This document shows, in pieces, positions 37,005 to 49,639 of a stretch of 64,000 bases of DNA (the first letter of the stretch is position 1; every line of letters begins with the position of its first letter). This stretch comes from Myrica gale (taxonomy: Eukaryota; Streptophyta; Magnoliopsida; Fagales; Myricaceae), in the NCBI GenBank assembly GCA_963930655.1, contig OZ005602.1, forward strand, positions 7,742,001-7,806,000. The letters are read 5' to 3'. Under the pieces are notes generated by a model. That model searched no databases. It was not told the origin of the DNA and saw nothing but the letters and a program-made list of their open reading frames with translations. Position numbers and translations under genes: made by a program.

Positions 37005-38617
37005 CTCCTATCTCGGAGCTCCAAAATGTTGTATCTGCTGCAAATGCTCTTGATGCAAGCTTAAAGAATATCAAGTACCTTGAGCTCTTGGAGTTGGAAT
37101 GGACTGCTGATGGTAATATTGCAAAAACTCAAAGCATCTGCGTATTGAGCAGTCTCAAGCCTCATACAAACTTAAAAGAGCTCGGTATCAGTTGCTATAG
37201 TGGTAGCAGTTTTCCAGATTGGGTGGGACGATCTTCATTCTCTAAAATGACTTTTCTCCCTCTGTTCAATTGTAAATCTTGTCGCGTTGCCACCAATTGG
37301 GCAGCTACCCTCTCTGGAAGAGCTTTCTATGGATGGCCTTGATGGAATTGTTACAGTAGGCCCCGAGTTCTATGGTTGTGGTTGTTCTCCAATAAAGCCA
37401 TTTGGAGCCTTGAAATCTCTTTCGTTTAGGAATATGTCAGCATGGGAGAAATGGATCGCAAGTTTCGATGCTGAAGATGGAACCTTTTTCTAATCTTGTA
37501 CGACTTTCAATTTGTGATTGTCACAAGCTTACAACAGCTTTACCCATCCATCTTCCTTCATTAGCGCAACTTCAGATTCATGATTGTTCACGGCTAGTTG
37601 CTTCAATCCTTAGGGCTCCTGATCTATGTGAATTGCAGCTAAGAAATTGTAACGGTGTTTTGTTACAGGATTTGCCAGCTGGATTGCGGTTTCTCGAAAT
37701 TAAAGGTTATGATGTGCTAGAGTCCCTACAGGAGGGAATAATCGACTCCAACGACTGTCTTTTATATACTTTAAAACGCCTTCTCATCTCAAACTGTGCA
37801 AAGTTAGAGCTCCCAAAACACTTCAGCTTTCCATCCCTTCAAAGTTTGCACTTGATAAACAGTTGTGATTCCCTCAGGTCCCTTCCATTAAACTTCATTT
37901 CAAAGATTGATGATCTCACAATTAGCAAATGTATGAATCTGGAATCTCTTGAAACACAAAATGAACAAGATTTAGTGGCCACATGGATACAGATCCAAGG
38001 TTGCCCTAATTTTGTGTCCTTTCCTAATGGAGGATTGCGTGCCTCTAATCTTAGTTTTTTTTACATCCTCAATTGTTCCAGTCTAAGGTCACTACCGGAA
38101 AAGATGTGCATACTGCTTCCCTCTCTGAAGTATTTGAAGAGAAAAGATTGTCCGGAAATTGCGTCATTTCCTAAAGGGGGCTTGCCTCTTACTCTGATTG
38201 AAATGTTGGTCACGAATTGTGACAAACTCATTGCCACCGGGATGGGATAGGATTTGGAAATGTTCCCCTCTCCGGAAAAATTAGAAATCGAAGGCAAATC
38301 AGAAGATGAAGTCCTTTCCAGAGGCGATGTTACTGCCTAATAGTCTAACCCGTCTTACTGTCACTGATTTTCCAAGTATGGAATTTCTGGACAACAAAGG
38401 CCTTCGATATCTCACCTCTCTTCGATATCTGGATATCTTTCGTTGCCCTAAGTTCAAGTTCCTGCCAGAAGAGGGGCTGCCTGCCTCCCTTAGATATCTA
38501 GAGATCAATGGATGTCCTTCGTTAGAGAAACAATTGAAAAAGAAAAAGGGAAAAGAGTGGAAGACTCACTTGCTCCGCATAAAGATTGGTGGCGAAGTGA
38601 TTCGAAGGAGCTCAACA
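37005..38617 (+). pseudogene. Truncated LRR half of a CC-NBS-LRR gene
   Basis: Closely similar to 56617-58152 of the intact NLR, but CC and NBS domains are missing. Frame breaks: a 2-bp loss near 37282 (CRV|LPPIGQL), another shift near 37490, and a G-to-A nonsense at about 38248 (a Trp codon in the paralogue becomes TAG). After these it continues as SFPEAMLLPNSLTRLTV ... CPKFKFLPEEGLPASLRYL ... GGEVI-like to 38617. It retains one extra LRR segment (FSNLVRLSICDCHKLTTALP) absent from the intact gene. Its non-coding 3' tail resumes beyond two insertions (45100-45500 and 52140-52400). Confidence 0.92.
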
Positions 38618-38855
38618 TCTAGCAAGTCCCTGCATAGATGGGCTGCGACCACAGTATATTCAACGTCTACTCTTAGGTATTCTGCTTTGGTTTTATATTT
38701 GAGATTGAAAGATTATTGTTTGGCTTGATGAAGAAGCTAACTAATGTTGATGTATCACCCTGTGCCAAAACAGGAAAACGTAAGAGGATGACACTTCTGA
38801 AAATAACAACGGCGAAGAGAGTCACTCACTAATTGGCCAACAGTAAGGTATCAGT

Positions 38856-38873
38856 TATTGATCCTCCAATTAT
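38856..38873. repeat. Target site duplication of the LINE, left copy
   Basis: TATTGATCCTCCAATTAT, identical to 44991-45008. Confidence 0.95.
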
Positions 38874-39025
38874 TCTTTTTTTTTTCAAGATACCGTAAAA
38901 ACAATAAGCAACTACAAACAGTCACAGCGGAAAACATGCGCTGGAATAGCAGAAAAAGAAATGAAACCATAAACAGCTGCAGCCGCAGCCCACATAGCCA
39001 AACGATGAGCAAGCTTATTTTGCCT

Positions 39026-40610
39026 TCACGGAATCCAACAGAGAGAATGATGGGCATGCGTAGAGAAGAAACGCTGAATACCAGGCAACCAATCCTCCAT
39101 CTGCCACCCTGAAACAGGAGACTCGCTCAAAACATCCTGAACCACAGACAAACAATCAGACTCAAAAAGAATTCGGGGCCACGGCTCATCGTCTACCAAC
39201 TGAACTGCAGCCCAAAGTGCGGCCATCTCGCCAACCAAAGGATCTTGTGAAGTAAGACGCTCCGTGTACAAACTACAGAAGGAGCCTTCAGAGTCGCGAA
39301 CCACGACTGCCAAGACCGAGTGAGAAGATCTCACGGCAACATCGACGTTGCATTTCCAAGACCCCACAGGGGGGAAGCCAAAACAAGCCACTATCCACCT
39401 CAACAGCATTCCAAGCCAATGAATGCTCGAAATAACGACGTCTGATTGTTTGAAGCACAACAAAAGGGTCAACAATAGCCTTATTATGAATCACATCATT
39501 ACGAAGATACCAAAGAGAGTCAAGCACCAAGGCAGCAGCAAGAATAAAATTTTGACAATCAACCTTTGGGATACCAAAAGTCTTTGAAGCATAAAGAAGA
39601 CCCAAGATAAATTCAGCAACATTGCTATCAACAAACCTCTCAATCAGTAAAGGCCAAATGGAACCACGCCAGACCACTCTAGCCACTTGACAACGCAAGA
39701 AGAAGTGTTCAGCAGATTCTGCTTCCAAACCACAAAGGGAACACAAGCACTGCTGATCAGAATCAGAATTAACAATGTGTGCTCCCCTCATAGGCAACGC
39801 ATTTTGAGCACATTTCCATAAATGCAATTTAAGCCTATCCTGAATGCAGAGCTTCCACAACCGAGACCAATCCTTGGGCCGAAACGGGTGCCGAGTGTTA
39901 ACTGGCCACTGCTTAATACCACGATATGCACCTGCCACTAAAAACATCCCTTTGGGATCATTTGTCCAAATCCATTGATCCTCCCTAGAAGGACACAATT
40001 TTGGCGAAGAACAAATAGCTACAACTGAAGGGGCATCAAAAATAGATTCAATCAAATGATCATCCCAATCATTAGCCTCAAAATCGAACAACTCATCAAC
40101 AAAAGTAAGCTCAAGCAAAAGCAAAGGCAAAGCAACATCAACCACTTGGGGACGAAAATTAGGATGCCGAGGCAACCATGGATCCTCCCAAATCCGAATG
40201 GTACTCCCATTCCGAGGTAAACAACAAATGTGTCTTGCTATCAAATGACGAATGGACTAAAGCCCACGCCATATCCATGACATATTGGTCTTAGGCCCCA
40301 CCGAGTGTAATTGCATTTCATCCAAATACTTGGACCTCACAGCTTGAACCCATTTCACCTGAGGTTGATGATACAAATACCAGCCAAGCTTGGCAATTAA
40401 TGCACGATTAACATCATACATGAGTCGCAAACCCAAACCACCACCATCCTTAGGTTGACAAATCGACGCCCAAGACTTGGGAGTAAAATGTTTGGACTGC
40501 TCATCACCAAACCCCCACCAAAATTTTTTAAAAAGCCGATCCAAGTCCTCACACCACCCTTTGGGTAAAAGAAATGTAGACATAGGATAAAGAGGCATAG
40601 ATGCAGCCAC
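39026..40610 (-). pseudogene. LINE thumb, zf-RVT and RNase H regions
   Basis: 40610-40257 continues the post-RT region (FWWGFGDEQSKHFTPKSW, KDGGGLGLR). 40244-39480 holds the zf-RVT part (WKCAQNALPMRGAHI, CSLCGLEAESAEHFFLRC). 39475-39026 holds an RNase H-like domain (WKCNVDVAV, GEMAALWAA, SDCLSVV). Frames are broken between them. Confidence 0.88.
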
Positions 40611-40824
40611 AATTTTTAGAAGAGCAGTACGCCCTGCTTATGATAAAACCTTGGCCTTCCACCCTGACAACTTACTCAAAAATTTTTCCCGAATGTGACC
40701 AAAAGCTACCTTTCTTGAACAGGGTAAAAAAAGTGGAAGACCCAAATATTTATGACCTGGCCGCATCTCTTGCAACTGCAGAATTCTCAACATTGAAGCT
40801 TTCACCTCCACATGAGTATTGGAA

Positions 40825-41952
40825 CTAAAAGCAAGAAGATTTTTGCCTATTAATAGCTTGTCCAGACCAAGCACAATACTGCCCCATAATACTCTCAATC
40901 TCCTGTGCTTCCCTGCCATTAGCACGACAAAACAAAATAATATCATCGGCGAACATCAAATGAGAAATCGGTTCAGCACTACGAGTGACAGAAATACCAT
41001 GCAGAGTGCCCCAACGTTCAGCCCTAAACATGAGTCGTGAAATGACTTCCGAACACAAAATAAACATATATGGTGAAAGCGGATCACCTTGCCTCAACCC
41101 ACGGGTAGGTGTGAAATGTCCGAATGGACTACCATTGAACAGAAGAGAGTAAGACACAGTAGTGAGACACTGAGAAATCCACTGGACCCACACCTCCGGA
41201 AACCCAAAACAACGCAACACTTTAAGGAAAAAACCCCATTCCAACCTATCATAGGCCTTTTGCATATCCAATTTCACTGCCATTAAACCCTTGCGCCCAA
41301 CCTTCTGCCGCATGGTGTGAAAAACCTTGTGTGCAAGAATCGAATTATCATGAATAGAGCGACCAAAAATAAATGCCGCTTGCGGAAAAGAGACAAGATC
41401 ACCCATACACGGTCGAAGGCGATTAACCAAAATTTTGGCAATGACCTTATAAGCTACATTAGAGAGACTAATCGGGCGATAATCATGCACACCAACAGGA
41501 TTTTCATTCTTTGGCAACAAAATAATAAATGAGTGATTCAGCTCCTTAAAAAGACTACCTGAACTGAAAAAGTGTCGCACCATCTTCACAAGGTCATTTT
41601 TCACAATACCCCAATAATGTTGATAAAATAACCCTGTCATACCATCAGGGCTTGGTGCTTTCGAAGCACCAATTTGAAACACAGCAGTCTTAATTTCCAC
41701 CTCGCCAGGAATGGTCACAAGCTGTGACATATCAGCATCATTAGGAGTGATCAATTCCTCCAGTAAAGTAGAGACCTCCGGATTATCAGACTTGAACACC
41801 TGTTGAAAATGCTGGACAAAGTAATTACCAATATCTTCTCGTCCCCGAATCCACTGCCCAGAACTAGTTTTCAGCACATCTAAAGAGTTACACCATCGCC
41901 TAATCACAGTTGACAAGTGAAAAAACCTCGTATTGAGGTCACGAGTAGTCAA
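40825..41952 (-). pseudogene. LINE reverse transcriptase domain
   Basis: A 375-codon open stretch holds the non-LTR RT core: ASKAPSPDGMTGLFYQ, DYRPISLSNVAYKVIAKIL, FIFGRSIHDN, VKLDMQKAYDRLEW, TRGLRQGDPLSPYMFILC and the catalytic FADDIILF. This part is intact even though neighbouring frames are broken. Confidence 0.95.
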
Positions 41953-42342
41953 CCAAGTTGTTCGTGATTTTTGACGCTAGAGGTCCTCTTCCATTCTTTG
42001 AACCACAGAAATCTCATGTCGTATCAATGCCTCCTGATCAGATGCATGAATCTCCCTATCAGAACTTTGTATATCAAGCAACTCAGTTTCCAGTTGCTTT
42101 AACCAAACCTGAATAAGACCAAAAGTATCTCGGTTCCAACGACGCAACCGTTGACGAGTAATTCGAACTTTTTGCAAAAGCATAAAAGCAGGGGACCCCG
42201 TAACAGGAGAAGACCAAGCCTCCCGAATCACATCCATGCTTCGCCCATCCCTTACCCAGAAAGCTTCAAAGCGAAATGGCTTAGGCCCCGTTGGCTCAAC
42301 ACCACACGTGTCTAGAATCAAAGCAGAGTGATCAGACGCTGC

Positions 42343-43010
42343 TCAAGGAAGATTAGTGATGACAGCACGGGGCCAAAGCACATGCCACTCCAAATTAGCA
42401 ATGCCACGGTCTAATTTTTCACGAATAAGAGCATGACCAAATCGACGATTAGACCACGTAAACGGTCCACCAGCAGAACCCAAATCAACCATCCCATGAA
42501 CCATCTCCAGTTGATAAAACTCATTATTAGAGGAAGAGGCAACAGAACGTCCACCATCTTTCTCCGAAGGATGACGAACTAAATTGAAATGACCAAGAAC
42601 CAACCAAGGACCCCCCACTGTGCACCAATCCGCATAAGTGTTCTCCAAAACTCATCTTTCTCATGCCAAGCCGTTGGCCCATAAACAAAGGTACACACCC
42701 ATGATTGATAAGGAGGATCCGAAGTAACTAAAATACTAACAATATTCTTAGACAGCAACTGAACCTCAAAACAGAACCCATCACGCCAAGCAAGTGCAAT
42801 TCCGCCACTAAGCCCTTGAGCAGGAACATGCAGATAATGATGAAAATCTATCCTCCTGATTTCTGCCTGAGGGTCCCCAATTTTTGTTTCCACAAGGCAC
42901 AGACATTCGGGAACATACTGTAACCAAGGCCCGAGTAGCTCGGATTGCCGGTCCTTGGGCAAAACCCCGGCAATTCCAAAAGATTGTCCTCATGGTTCCG
43001 GGGGGCGCAT
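42343..43010 (-). pseudogene. LINE endonuclease domain
   Basis: The domain starts MRTIFWNCRG (about 43005), shifts frame, and continues LVETKIGDPQAE ... LSGGIALAWRDG ... WVCTFVYGP; another shift leads to LGHFNLVRHPSEKDG and GGPFTWSNRR. These are the conserved N, E, GG and fTW.N blocks of APE-like LINE endonucleases. Confidence 0.85.
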
Positions 43011-43489
43011 TATGGCGCGCCACCTCAACCTTTGAATCCAACAGCAACCCCTCCAAACACTCATCACCCATATCCATCCTGGAATCCCCATCAGATAAAG
43101 AAGGCGGTAAAACACGACCACGCACCAAACCCCGTCGACCACGACCCTGACGAGGTCTAGACATCCTCCACAAAGCTAACGGTACAACATCTTCACGATG
43201 AACATCAGATTGAGAAGATGAAGTATCAATCAATAATTGGCGTCGTTTTAAAAGAGGACTAACATCGACACCCCCAAGAACATCACGCTCCGCCAACTTA
43301 CGCTTAGAAACCAAACCTGTCCACACAGTAGGTTGTACAGTATATCCCACCTCAGGCCCGTCTACATTCAATAAGGCCACTTGAAGAGCGGGAGACCCAG
43401 AACCCACCACCGCACATTCTAAAGCCAAATGAACATCATAAGGCCCATGATCCACTGCCACACATTCTAAGACTGGTTCCACATTTTCC

Positions 43490-44705
43490 GTCACAATTTC
43501 CTCAATTCGGATAGACGAAGTACGGGCCGAAACCATTGAATTAAATCCACAAGAAATAAGCCACCATCCCGAAGGCCCACCAACGGAGTAGGGTCATCAC
43601 GAGCACTGGAAGGCAAAATCTGTGAGGGCAATTCGGGAACATGAGGACAACTCCCTGACACAGGTACGGAACAAAGAACTGGATCCACACCAACATAATG
43701 CATTATCCTGGATTGAAGGGAGCCCGCAGACCCGACGGCATGCTGAGTCAGAACCGGCTCAGAGACAGTGTCTTGCAATGCATGACTCACTTCTCTATCA
43801 GGTAGCATAGGACTAACCACCACCAAATCTGGAGGTGCAACCACCACATTACCACCACTAACCGTCACAACAACAGGAGTAGATCCCAACACCACAGAAG
43901 AAGTTAAACCAGCTCCCGATGAAGGACCTGAATTAGAACCAAGGGAAATTTCCGGTTCCGCCGAAGGTTTCTTCCAAGAGCCCATCGCAGCCAAATCACC
44001 TTCACCATTAAAGAACCTCCTATATGAAATGAAAGGAGCCTTCATCTGTGGATGAAACACATCAGGAGGACGGCGATCCACCGATGGCATAATACAACTA
44101 CCCTTCGAGTGTCCCAGACGTCCACAGTTATAACAAAACTCCGAAACACGTTCATATTTGAATTCAACCCACAATTTATCCCGCTGAGGCCGAGAAAAGA
44201 AAAAACCAGGAACGAGAGGCATTGAAGTGTCAAAGAGTACCTTAACACGAACATATTAACCCACCCAAACCCGTTGTTGAGTACGAAAATCCACTTCAAT
44301 AACCTCCCCCACTTTAGCTCCAGCTGCCGCTGCCAGTTGCCGAGTAATACAACCCATGGGCAAACCATGGATTTGAATCCATAAGGGCGCAAAACTCATC
44401 TTAAGCTCCTTAACCGTAGCCCCGGGAACACATGGCTTCAAGGAAAGTAAATAACCCTTAATATTCCAAGGGCTTTCTTCTAGCACCTTATCACGAATAA
44501 CCAGCGACGGAAACGTGAACAAATAACAATCATCCTCTAACTCCTCAATTTCCAATCCGACCACAAAATACCAGGATTTAAACAACGCCAAACGCACACC
44601 CAACTTATTGTATGGACGAGTAGAAATAATCTTACCCACCAAAACTAAACCAGTACCAGAATCAGGACCATCGGAAAAAGTATCCTAGCCGAGAGTGGCC
44701 ATTTG
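43490..44705 (-). pseudogene. LINE ORF1 (gag-like with CCHC zinc knuckle)
   Basis: The minus-strand frames contain the plant-LINE N-terminal domain (WNIKGYLLSLKPCVPG, WIQIHGLPMGCITRQLA) and the knuckle CYNCGRLGHSKGSC (C-x2-C-x4-H-x4-C). Stop codons at about 44690 and 44255 interrupt it. It probably ran on into the endonuclease frame. Confidence 0.85.
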
Positions 44706-44990
44706 AGACACCAGCTCGTCCATAACCACGCTAGAGATGTTCATATCGAGCGACGAGAACAGTAGCAACAAACAAGAATTGGACTGGAAAAAGTAGAATC
44801 AAGGCACCGAAAAGGAAGGAATAAAAATTAAGGAGGCGGCAGGAAAGAGGAAAGATGGTTGACAGAGAGGTGGGCCAGGGCAAAAAACCCTAGCGAAAAG
44901 AAAAAGCCAAAACGACCAGGAGAGAGAACAGAGTCTCTAGGGGCCTCGATAAACGAGCGAATTTTTGCCAACTTTACGAAAGTTTTTTGA

Positions 44991-45008
44991 TATTGATCCT
45001 CCAATTAT
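44991..45008. repeat. Target site duplication of the LINE, right copy
   Basis: TATTGATCCTCCAATTAT, identical to 38856-38873. Confidence 0.95.
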
Positions 45009-45099
45009 CCAATTCATAGCAGAATGCTATGTTCGCTGAGACAGATGTATAGTTGTCTTGCTTGTGTTAACGCTAAACGTACTTAATTCGCTTGTGTTC

Positions 45100-45725
45100 T
45101 CCTTGTTTTAGGTGGGTACATGTGGATAGTAGAGATCCATCCCATGAGAGGGTTCCTTCTATTAAACTTGCAAAGCTGAAGCTTCAGTTCCTAGATGCAA
45201 TAGAGCCCTGGAAAGGATTAATGATAAAGCAGGGTGTTCTTTGTCTGTTTGTTTTGTTTTTTTCCGTTGATACTGGAAATGATGAGTTAATTGTTTTGTT
45301 CTCTGTCGCTTCCAGCCTTCATGCGTTCACAATCCATCCTCTGGGTGATAGCGTTAAGGTTCTCTTGAAATTGAAAAGGACTGATTATGTTTGTGTTTTT
45401 TTTTTTCAATTGTGGCAAACCCACATGAGTTAAAAAGGATTTCCTGTGTTTATATTTTGATATAAGCTGCAACAAAAAGGACTATCAATATGATGCGCAC
45501 TTTATACTTAATTGTCTGACCATGTTTGCCGATACATCATTCAATGAATTTGGTGCCTATCTTTTTTCAAATTTAGAATTAAACTATCTAATTTGGGCAA
45601 CAAATTGGAGAGAATCTCTTGCCCGAGAAAAGCCACCAAAGAACTTAGTCGTGATAATAGGAGAAAGCCACTTTGATGTAGTCGAGCTTGATATATATAT
45701 CGAGGTAATTAACCAGTGCAAATGA
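45100..45725 (+). pseudogene. 3' tail of the NLR pseudogene, between LINE and CACTA
   Basis: The passage ttgttttaggtgggtac followed by tattaaacttgcaaagctgaag and gaagcttcag corresponds to 61960-62075 downstream of the intact NLR (ttgttttaggtaagtgc ... gttaaacttgctgag ... gaagtttcagctcc). A 67-codon frame at 45522-45725 has no recognised similarity and is probably chance. Confidence 0.6.
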
Positions 45726-47253
45726 GCATCATGGGTGCCAAATTATAATTTTCAAATGGACTATGTAACTTAAGTCACTACAAGAAAAAGCCACATCTGC
45801 CATGCGTGGTTTACGTATCGTCAGCAAAAATGCCATCTTTCTCCACGCGAACTTTTAGCCGTCGAGTCCGAAGGCGAAAAAAGAAAAACCCAATAAAAAT
45901 CCTCATCAGCCACATGCGGTTTACTTGTCGTCAGCAAAAGTTCAAGCTTTCTCTGCGCAGTTTACTTATGGACGAGTTAGTTGTCGGTAACCCTGGATCT
46001 GTCAAGAGTAATTGCAGAGCCGACACAAGTGGTCGTCGCCAATGGTTTTCTTGCGAGATATTAGGGGCCGACGAGCTGATATACGTTGGCGAATGACCTC
46101 TTGGAAAGGGTTCAATGATTTGGAAATAATCTTGTCTCCCATTTACTCTTGGCGTGAGGTCTCTATCCAACACATGGAAGGTATCCCGCTTCTTTTGTCG
46201 ATTTGTCTCCCAAAAGTACAGCGTCAAATAGACTAACTACATGATGGAAGAGTGCAAGGACCAGATCAATACTTAGAGTCTGATCAGTTCACTGATCCTT
46301 GTTCTTTTTTCTATGCCTACCTTTATTTTTTCATCTAGGTACATAGAAACTTAGGAGAAGATGTTAAATTAATTTGTCAAACTGAAATTGTTTTTTGGAA
46401 AGCAGTATACAAAAAAGTCTTCGGTTGGGAAACAATTTAACATCTAAAAAATCAATTGATAAAACCTCTGACTTGGATTTAAAAGGAATTCTGTTTTTCT
46501 GTTCCGAACATTCTTCTTCCTCAATCTTAAAAGACCAAGTCAGATAAATGATGAAGTAAAGGAGACGTACACTGAGTTTCACTAGAGCACGCATTCACTG
46601 GAATTTGTTACTGGTAACAATTCCCCAGCATTAATAACCCTTCCATTGCATGTCAACTGATTGTTGTTTTGTCAACACGACTATTTTTGCTTTTTCTTGT
46701 TTTGAATATATAATTCTCCATATCTAGTCAAACCACATGAGGGCGCCGTTGAGGGGTAAGGGCGATTGGACGAGCTACAGAAGGTAAACAATCCCATGGA
46801 CGAATCTAGGTAGGTTGGTTTTCCATTATCAAGATGACTTGTGCTAATTTCTCGAAGAGAACAATTACTGCAAAAAAAAGACTTGAGGTATGGACACAAA
46901 GTTAGATGGGTGATGTTTGTTGTTATTTATGCTTATGTTGCGCACTCTGATCATACAAAACAATTTTTTCCATTAACACAATTCAAGCCTAAAACCCAAA
47001 CTCATACAATATCCAAGCCTAAACTAAGATCAACATCAATACCCTCAAAACAAGCTCATAACTTTAGCTCTTATCCGTAATAGAATGATAAAGATTTAAA
47101 TATCTTCAAAATTTAAAGCTATAATCCGAATTCAATCAAAATCCTTCTGAAAATCAACAGAGTTACCACATATATATCATAACCTATGCTCGGACTTCAA
47201 TCAAAATCTTTCTAAGAGTCTACAGAAGCACAAACCTATGCTCTGATACCATC

Positions 47254-48472
47254 TGTAACACCCCGGGAGATTTCCATATAAAATAAGGCTTTTCAACATG
47301 GATAATAATTTATCTAGGCCCCAATATTTAAAAAAATAATTTTGTACAACCTCAGCAAAATATTCATAAATCGTAAAAAGACCCAAAAATATCAATCATA
47401 GCACTAAAATTTACATTAGAATATCCGATATTTCCAATATCGATGAAGATCTCCCAAAATAATACAATATTGAATTCCCCAATATTAATTTTCAAAAGTA
47501 CTCTTGCAAAACACGCATTCGAAGCACAAATCTATCTGAAGCTCCTCGAACTTCTCTAATTCTGTCAACTCTGAAAAATATGAGAATAAGGGGTGAGCTA
47601 CGACTAGCTCAGTAAGTAGTAAGTCAATGGGGGTTGGGGAAAATACAATTTTATCACAATAATCGAAATTCGGAATAAAACACCGTGAGCCATACCGAAT
47701 CGAAAATACAAGTTTGTAACAAAATATCCAAGGCCGCGCAATATAGGGAAATCACTAATGGTCACACAGACCTCCATATATCAGGCAACAAAGACCTCCA
47801 AATACCACGAGGGGTATCAAATTGGCCACACAGACCACAAAGATATCATCAGCGCAATGACAATTTTCACAGTATGCTCACCAAAACAAGTTATAAATAT
47901 TTCAATTGTGTTTCACAAAATCTCTGCAATCTCTTTTTACCTAAAATTTATTCAGTTCCCCAAATAATACATCAAAACCATATAAAAATACGGTACACGT
48001 TTTAAAATTCCATTGAAGAACCACTTACCTTAAACGATTAACCAATCCTTAAAGCTTCTCCAATAATTGCCGAACAATCTCTCGAAACTTTGTAGCGTCA
48101 CCTCAATCTAAATTTTGGTCTCCAATATACATTCTCTGCGACCATTTAAAATCTTCAATCTCTTCAACTTTTAAAATTCAAACATACCTCTATCCATCAC
48201 TTTTAAATTCAAATATAAGATCTTTATCCATATCTTTCAAATTCAAATATAATAATGATCTTTATCCATATCTTAACCTTTAAATTCAAACTCAAGATCA
48301 AATCTATATTCAAACCTAAATTCAAATATAAGAATGATCTTTATCCACATCTCCTTTAAATTCAAAAATATGATCCAACCTCTATCCAAAAATCGAACAT
48401 AGGATTAAACTCTATCTATTCATTTAAAATTCGAATTACTCACTTACACCTTTTTCGGGACGGGGTATTACA
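47254..48472 (-). mobile_element. Gypsy LTR with primer-binding site, minus orientation
   Basis: Read on the minus strand, the segment starts TGTAATACCCCGTC (48472) and ends CGGGGTGTTACA (47254). Two bases later comes TGGTATCAGAGC, complementary to the 3' end of initiator methionine tRNA, the usual plant gypsy primer site. This is a 5' LTR followed by a short leader towards about 46900. No coding region or 3' LTR remains. It lies inside the CACTA remnant. Confidence 0.8.
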
Positions 48473-48793
48473 ACAGTGGTACGTACTCAACAACAGTTCA
48501 GAAATCAACTAACATATTGAGTAAGCGCTTATAAGAATATTTGTTCATTTCAACACTTATCAGCTCATTATATTTTAATTTATTGTAAAATATATTATTT
48601 CTTTATAACGAGCACTTGGAAGAGATAAGAAGGCAATCACTAAAAAATGTCGATAGGAGGCACAAAGAAGAATTTTCGTTATGGTTTAGAAATCGGGTAT
48701 TGATTTAATTTTATCTCTATTATTTGTTTAATTTTAATTGATCATTTTTTTAGATTCAAACTTAACACGTGTTTACTATTTTAGATTCAAACT

Positions 48794-49525
48794 ATGTGCA
48801 ATGAAAAATCGGGCTCGGTGTCGGATGATTTGTATGAATTAGCATCTGGTCCAGATCATGGGGCACTTTGTTATTCTAGGTGTGTAATGAATGGAGTTAG
48901 GTTTCATACAGTTCTTCGTGAATAGTTTCGTAACACTCAGAAAAGTGGTGTGGTTGTGTCGGGGGACCATACTGGGGAAGATGTTGATTTTTACTGCCAT
49001 ATTGTGAATATTTACGTGTTGCGTTATTTGCGGGGAAATTTAGTTTATTTACTCAAAGGTGAGTGGTTTGACTTGAGTACTCAAAACTTAGGTCTTGATA
49101 CAAGTGGTCGGTTTATTGGTATTAACATATCTCGAAAGTGGTACAAAGATGACTCGTTCGTGCTAGCATCTCAAGGGAATCAAGTGTATTATATCGATGA
49201 TATGAAGTTGGGTGGTCACTGGAAGATTGTTTAAAAGATTACTCATAGAAACATCTATGATATTCCACCTATTGAGGAGGAAACTAGTGAAGATGGGGAA
49301 TGACCGTCGAACAGTGAAGCATACCATGAGAATGAGTTTATTTAGCTTTTTGTGGAATTTAGCTCCTCTTACATGATCATGTTGACTATAAATGACGTCG
49401 AGGCTTATGTGCTGGTAACCGATGAGAGTGATCCACAACAACGTAAAGTAGAAGGAAAGGATGATTCCTTGGAATCGTTCTATGAAGATTTTAGTTATTC
49501 TATAGAATATGACTCTGAGGACTAA
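48794..49525 (+). pseudogene. CACTA transposon DUF4216-like protein fragment
   Basis: Starts MCNEKSGSVSDDLYELASG, has an in-frame TAG near 48922, then HTGEDVDFYCHIVNIYVLRY ... GEWFDLSTQNLGLDT ... RKWYKDDSFVLASQGNQVYY and DDMKLGGHWKIV before another stop. This is the DUF4216 signature found at the C-terminus of plant En/Spm-type transposases; the preceding transposase (Tnp2) region is gone. Confidence 0.75.
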
Positions 49526-49639
49526 AGTAAATTTATCGTTTTAATTTACTTTACGTTTCAATTTTATATTCATTTTGAGTAACATAATTCATTGCGTTTT
49601 TTTTCTCTAATATTGATTTATTTGGTCACAGGACGACGT

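Larger units (their letters stand above)
38874..44990 (-). mobile_element. Near full-length L1-type LINE retrotransposon, decayed
   Basis: Minus orientation, flanked by perfect 18-bp target duplications. Its 3' end at 38874-38887 is a short A tract (T on the plus strand), as left by target-primed reverse transcription. Order from the 5' end: DUF4283-like gag region with a CCHC knuckle (44640-43490), AP-type endonuclease (about 43010-42343), reverse transcriptase (41952-40825), zf-RVT region (40244-39480) and RNase H (39475-39026). Several frameshifts and stops (e.g. TAG near 44690, TAA near 44255, shifts near 42880, 42330, 41965 and 40620) rule out activity. It inserted into the 3' tail of the NLR pseudogene. 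Confidence 0.95.

Noticed and set aside
39026..44642. LINE frames as host genes (RNase H, zinc-knuckle protein)
   Set aside because: They fall in the order of a LINE between perfect target duplications with a poly(A) end.
45522..45725. 67-codon frame next to the second CACTA element
   Set aside because: No counterpart in the intact NLR tail and no recognised similarity; likely chance.
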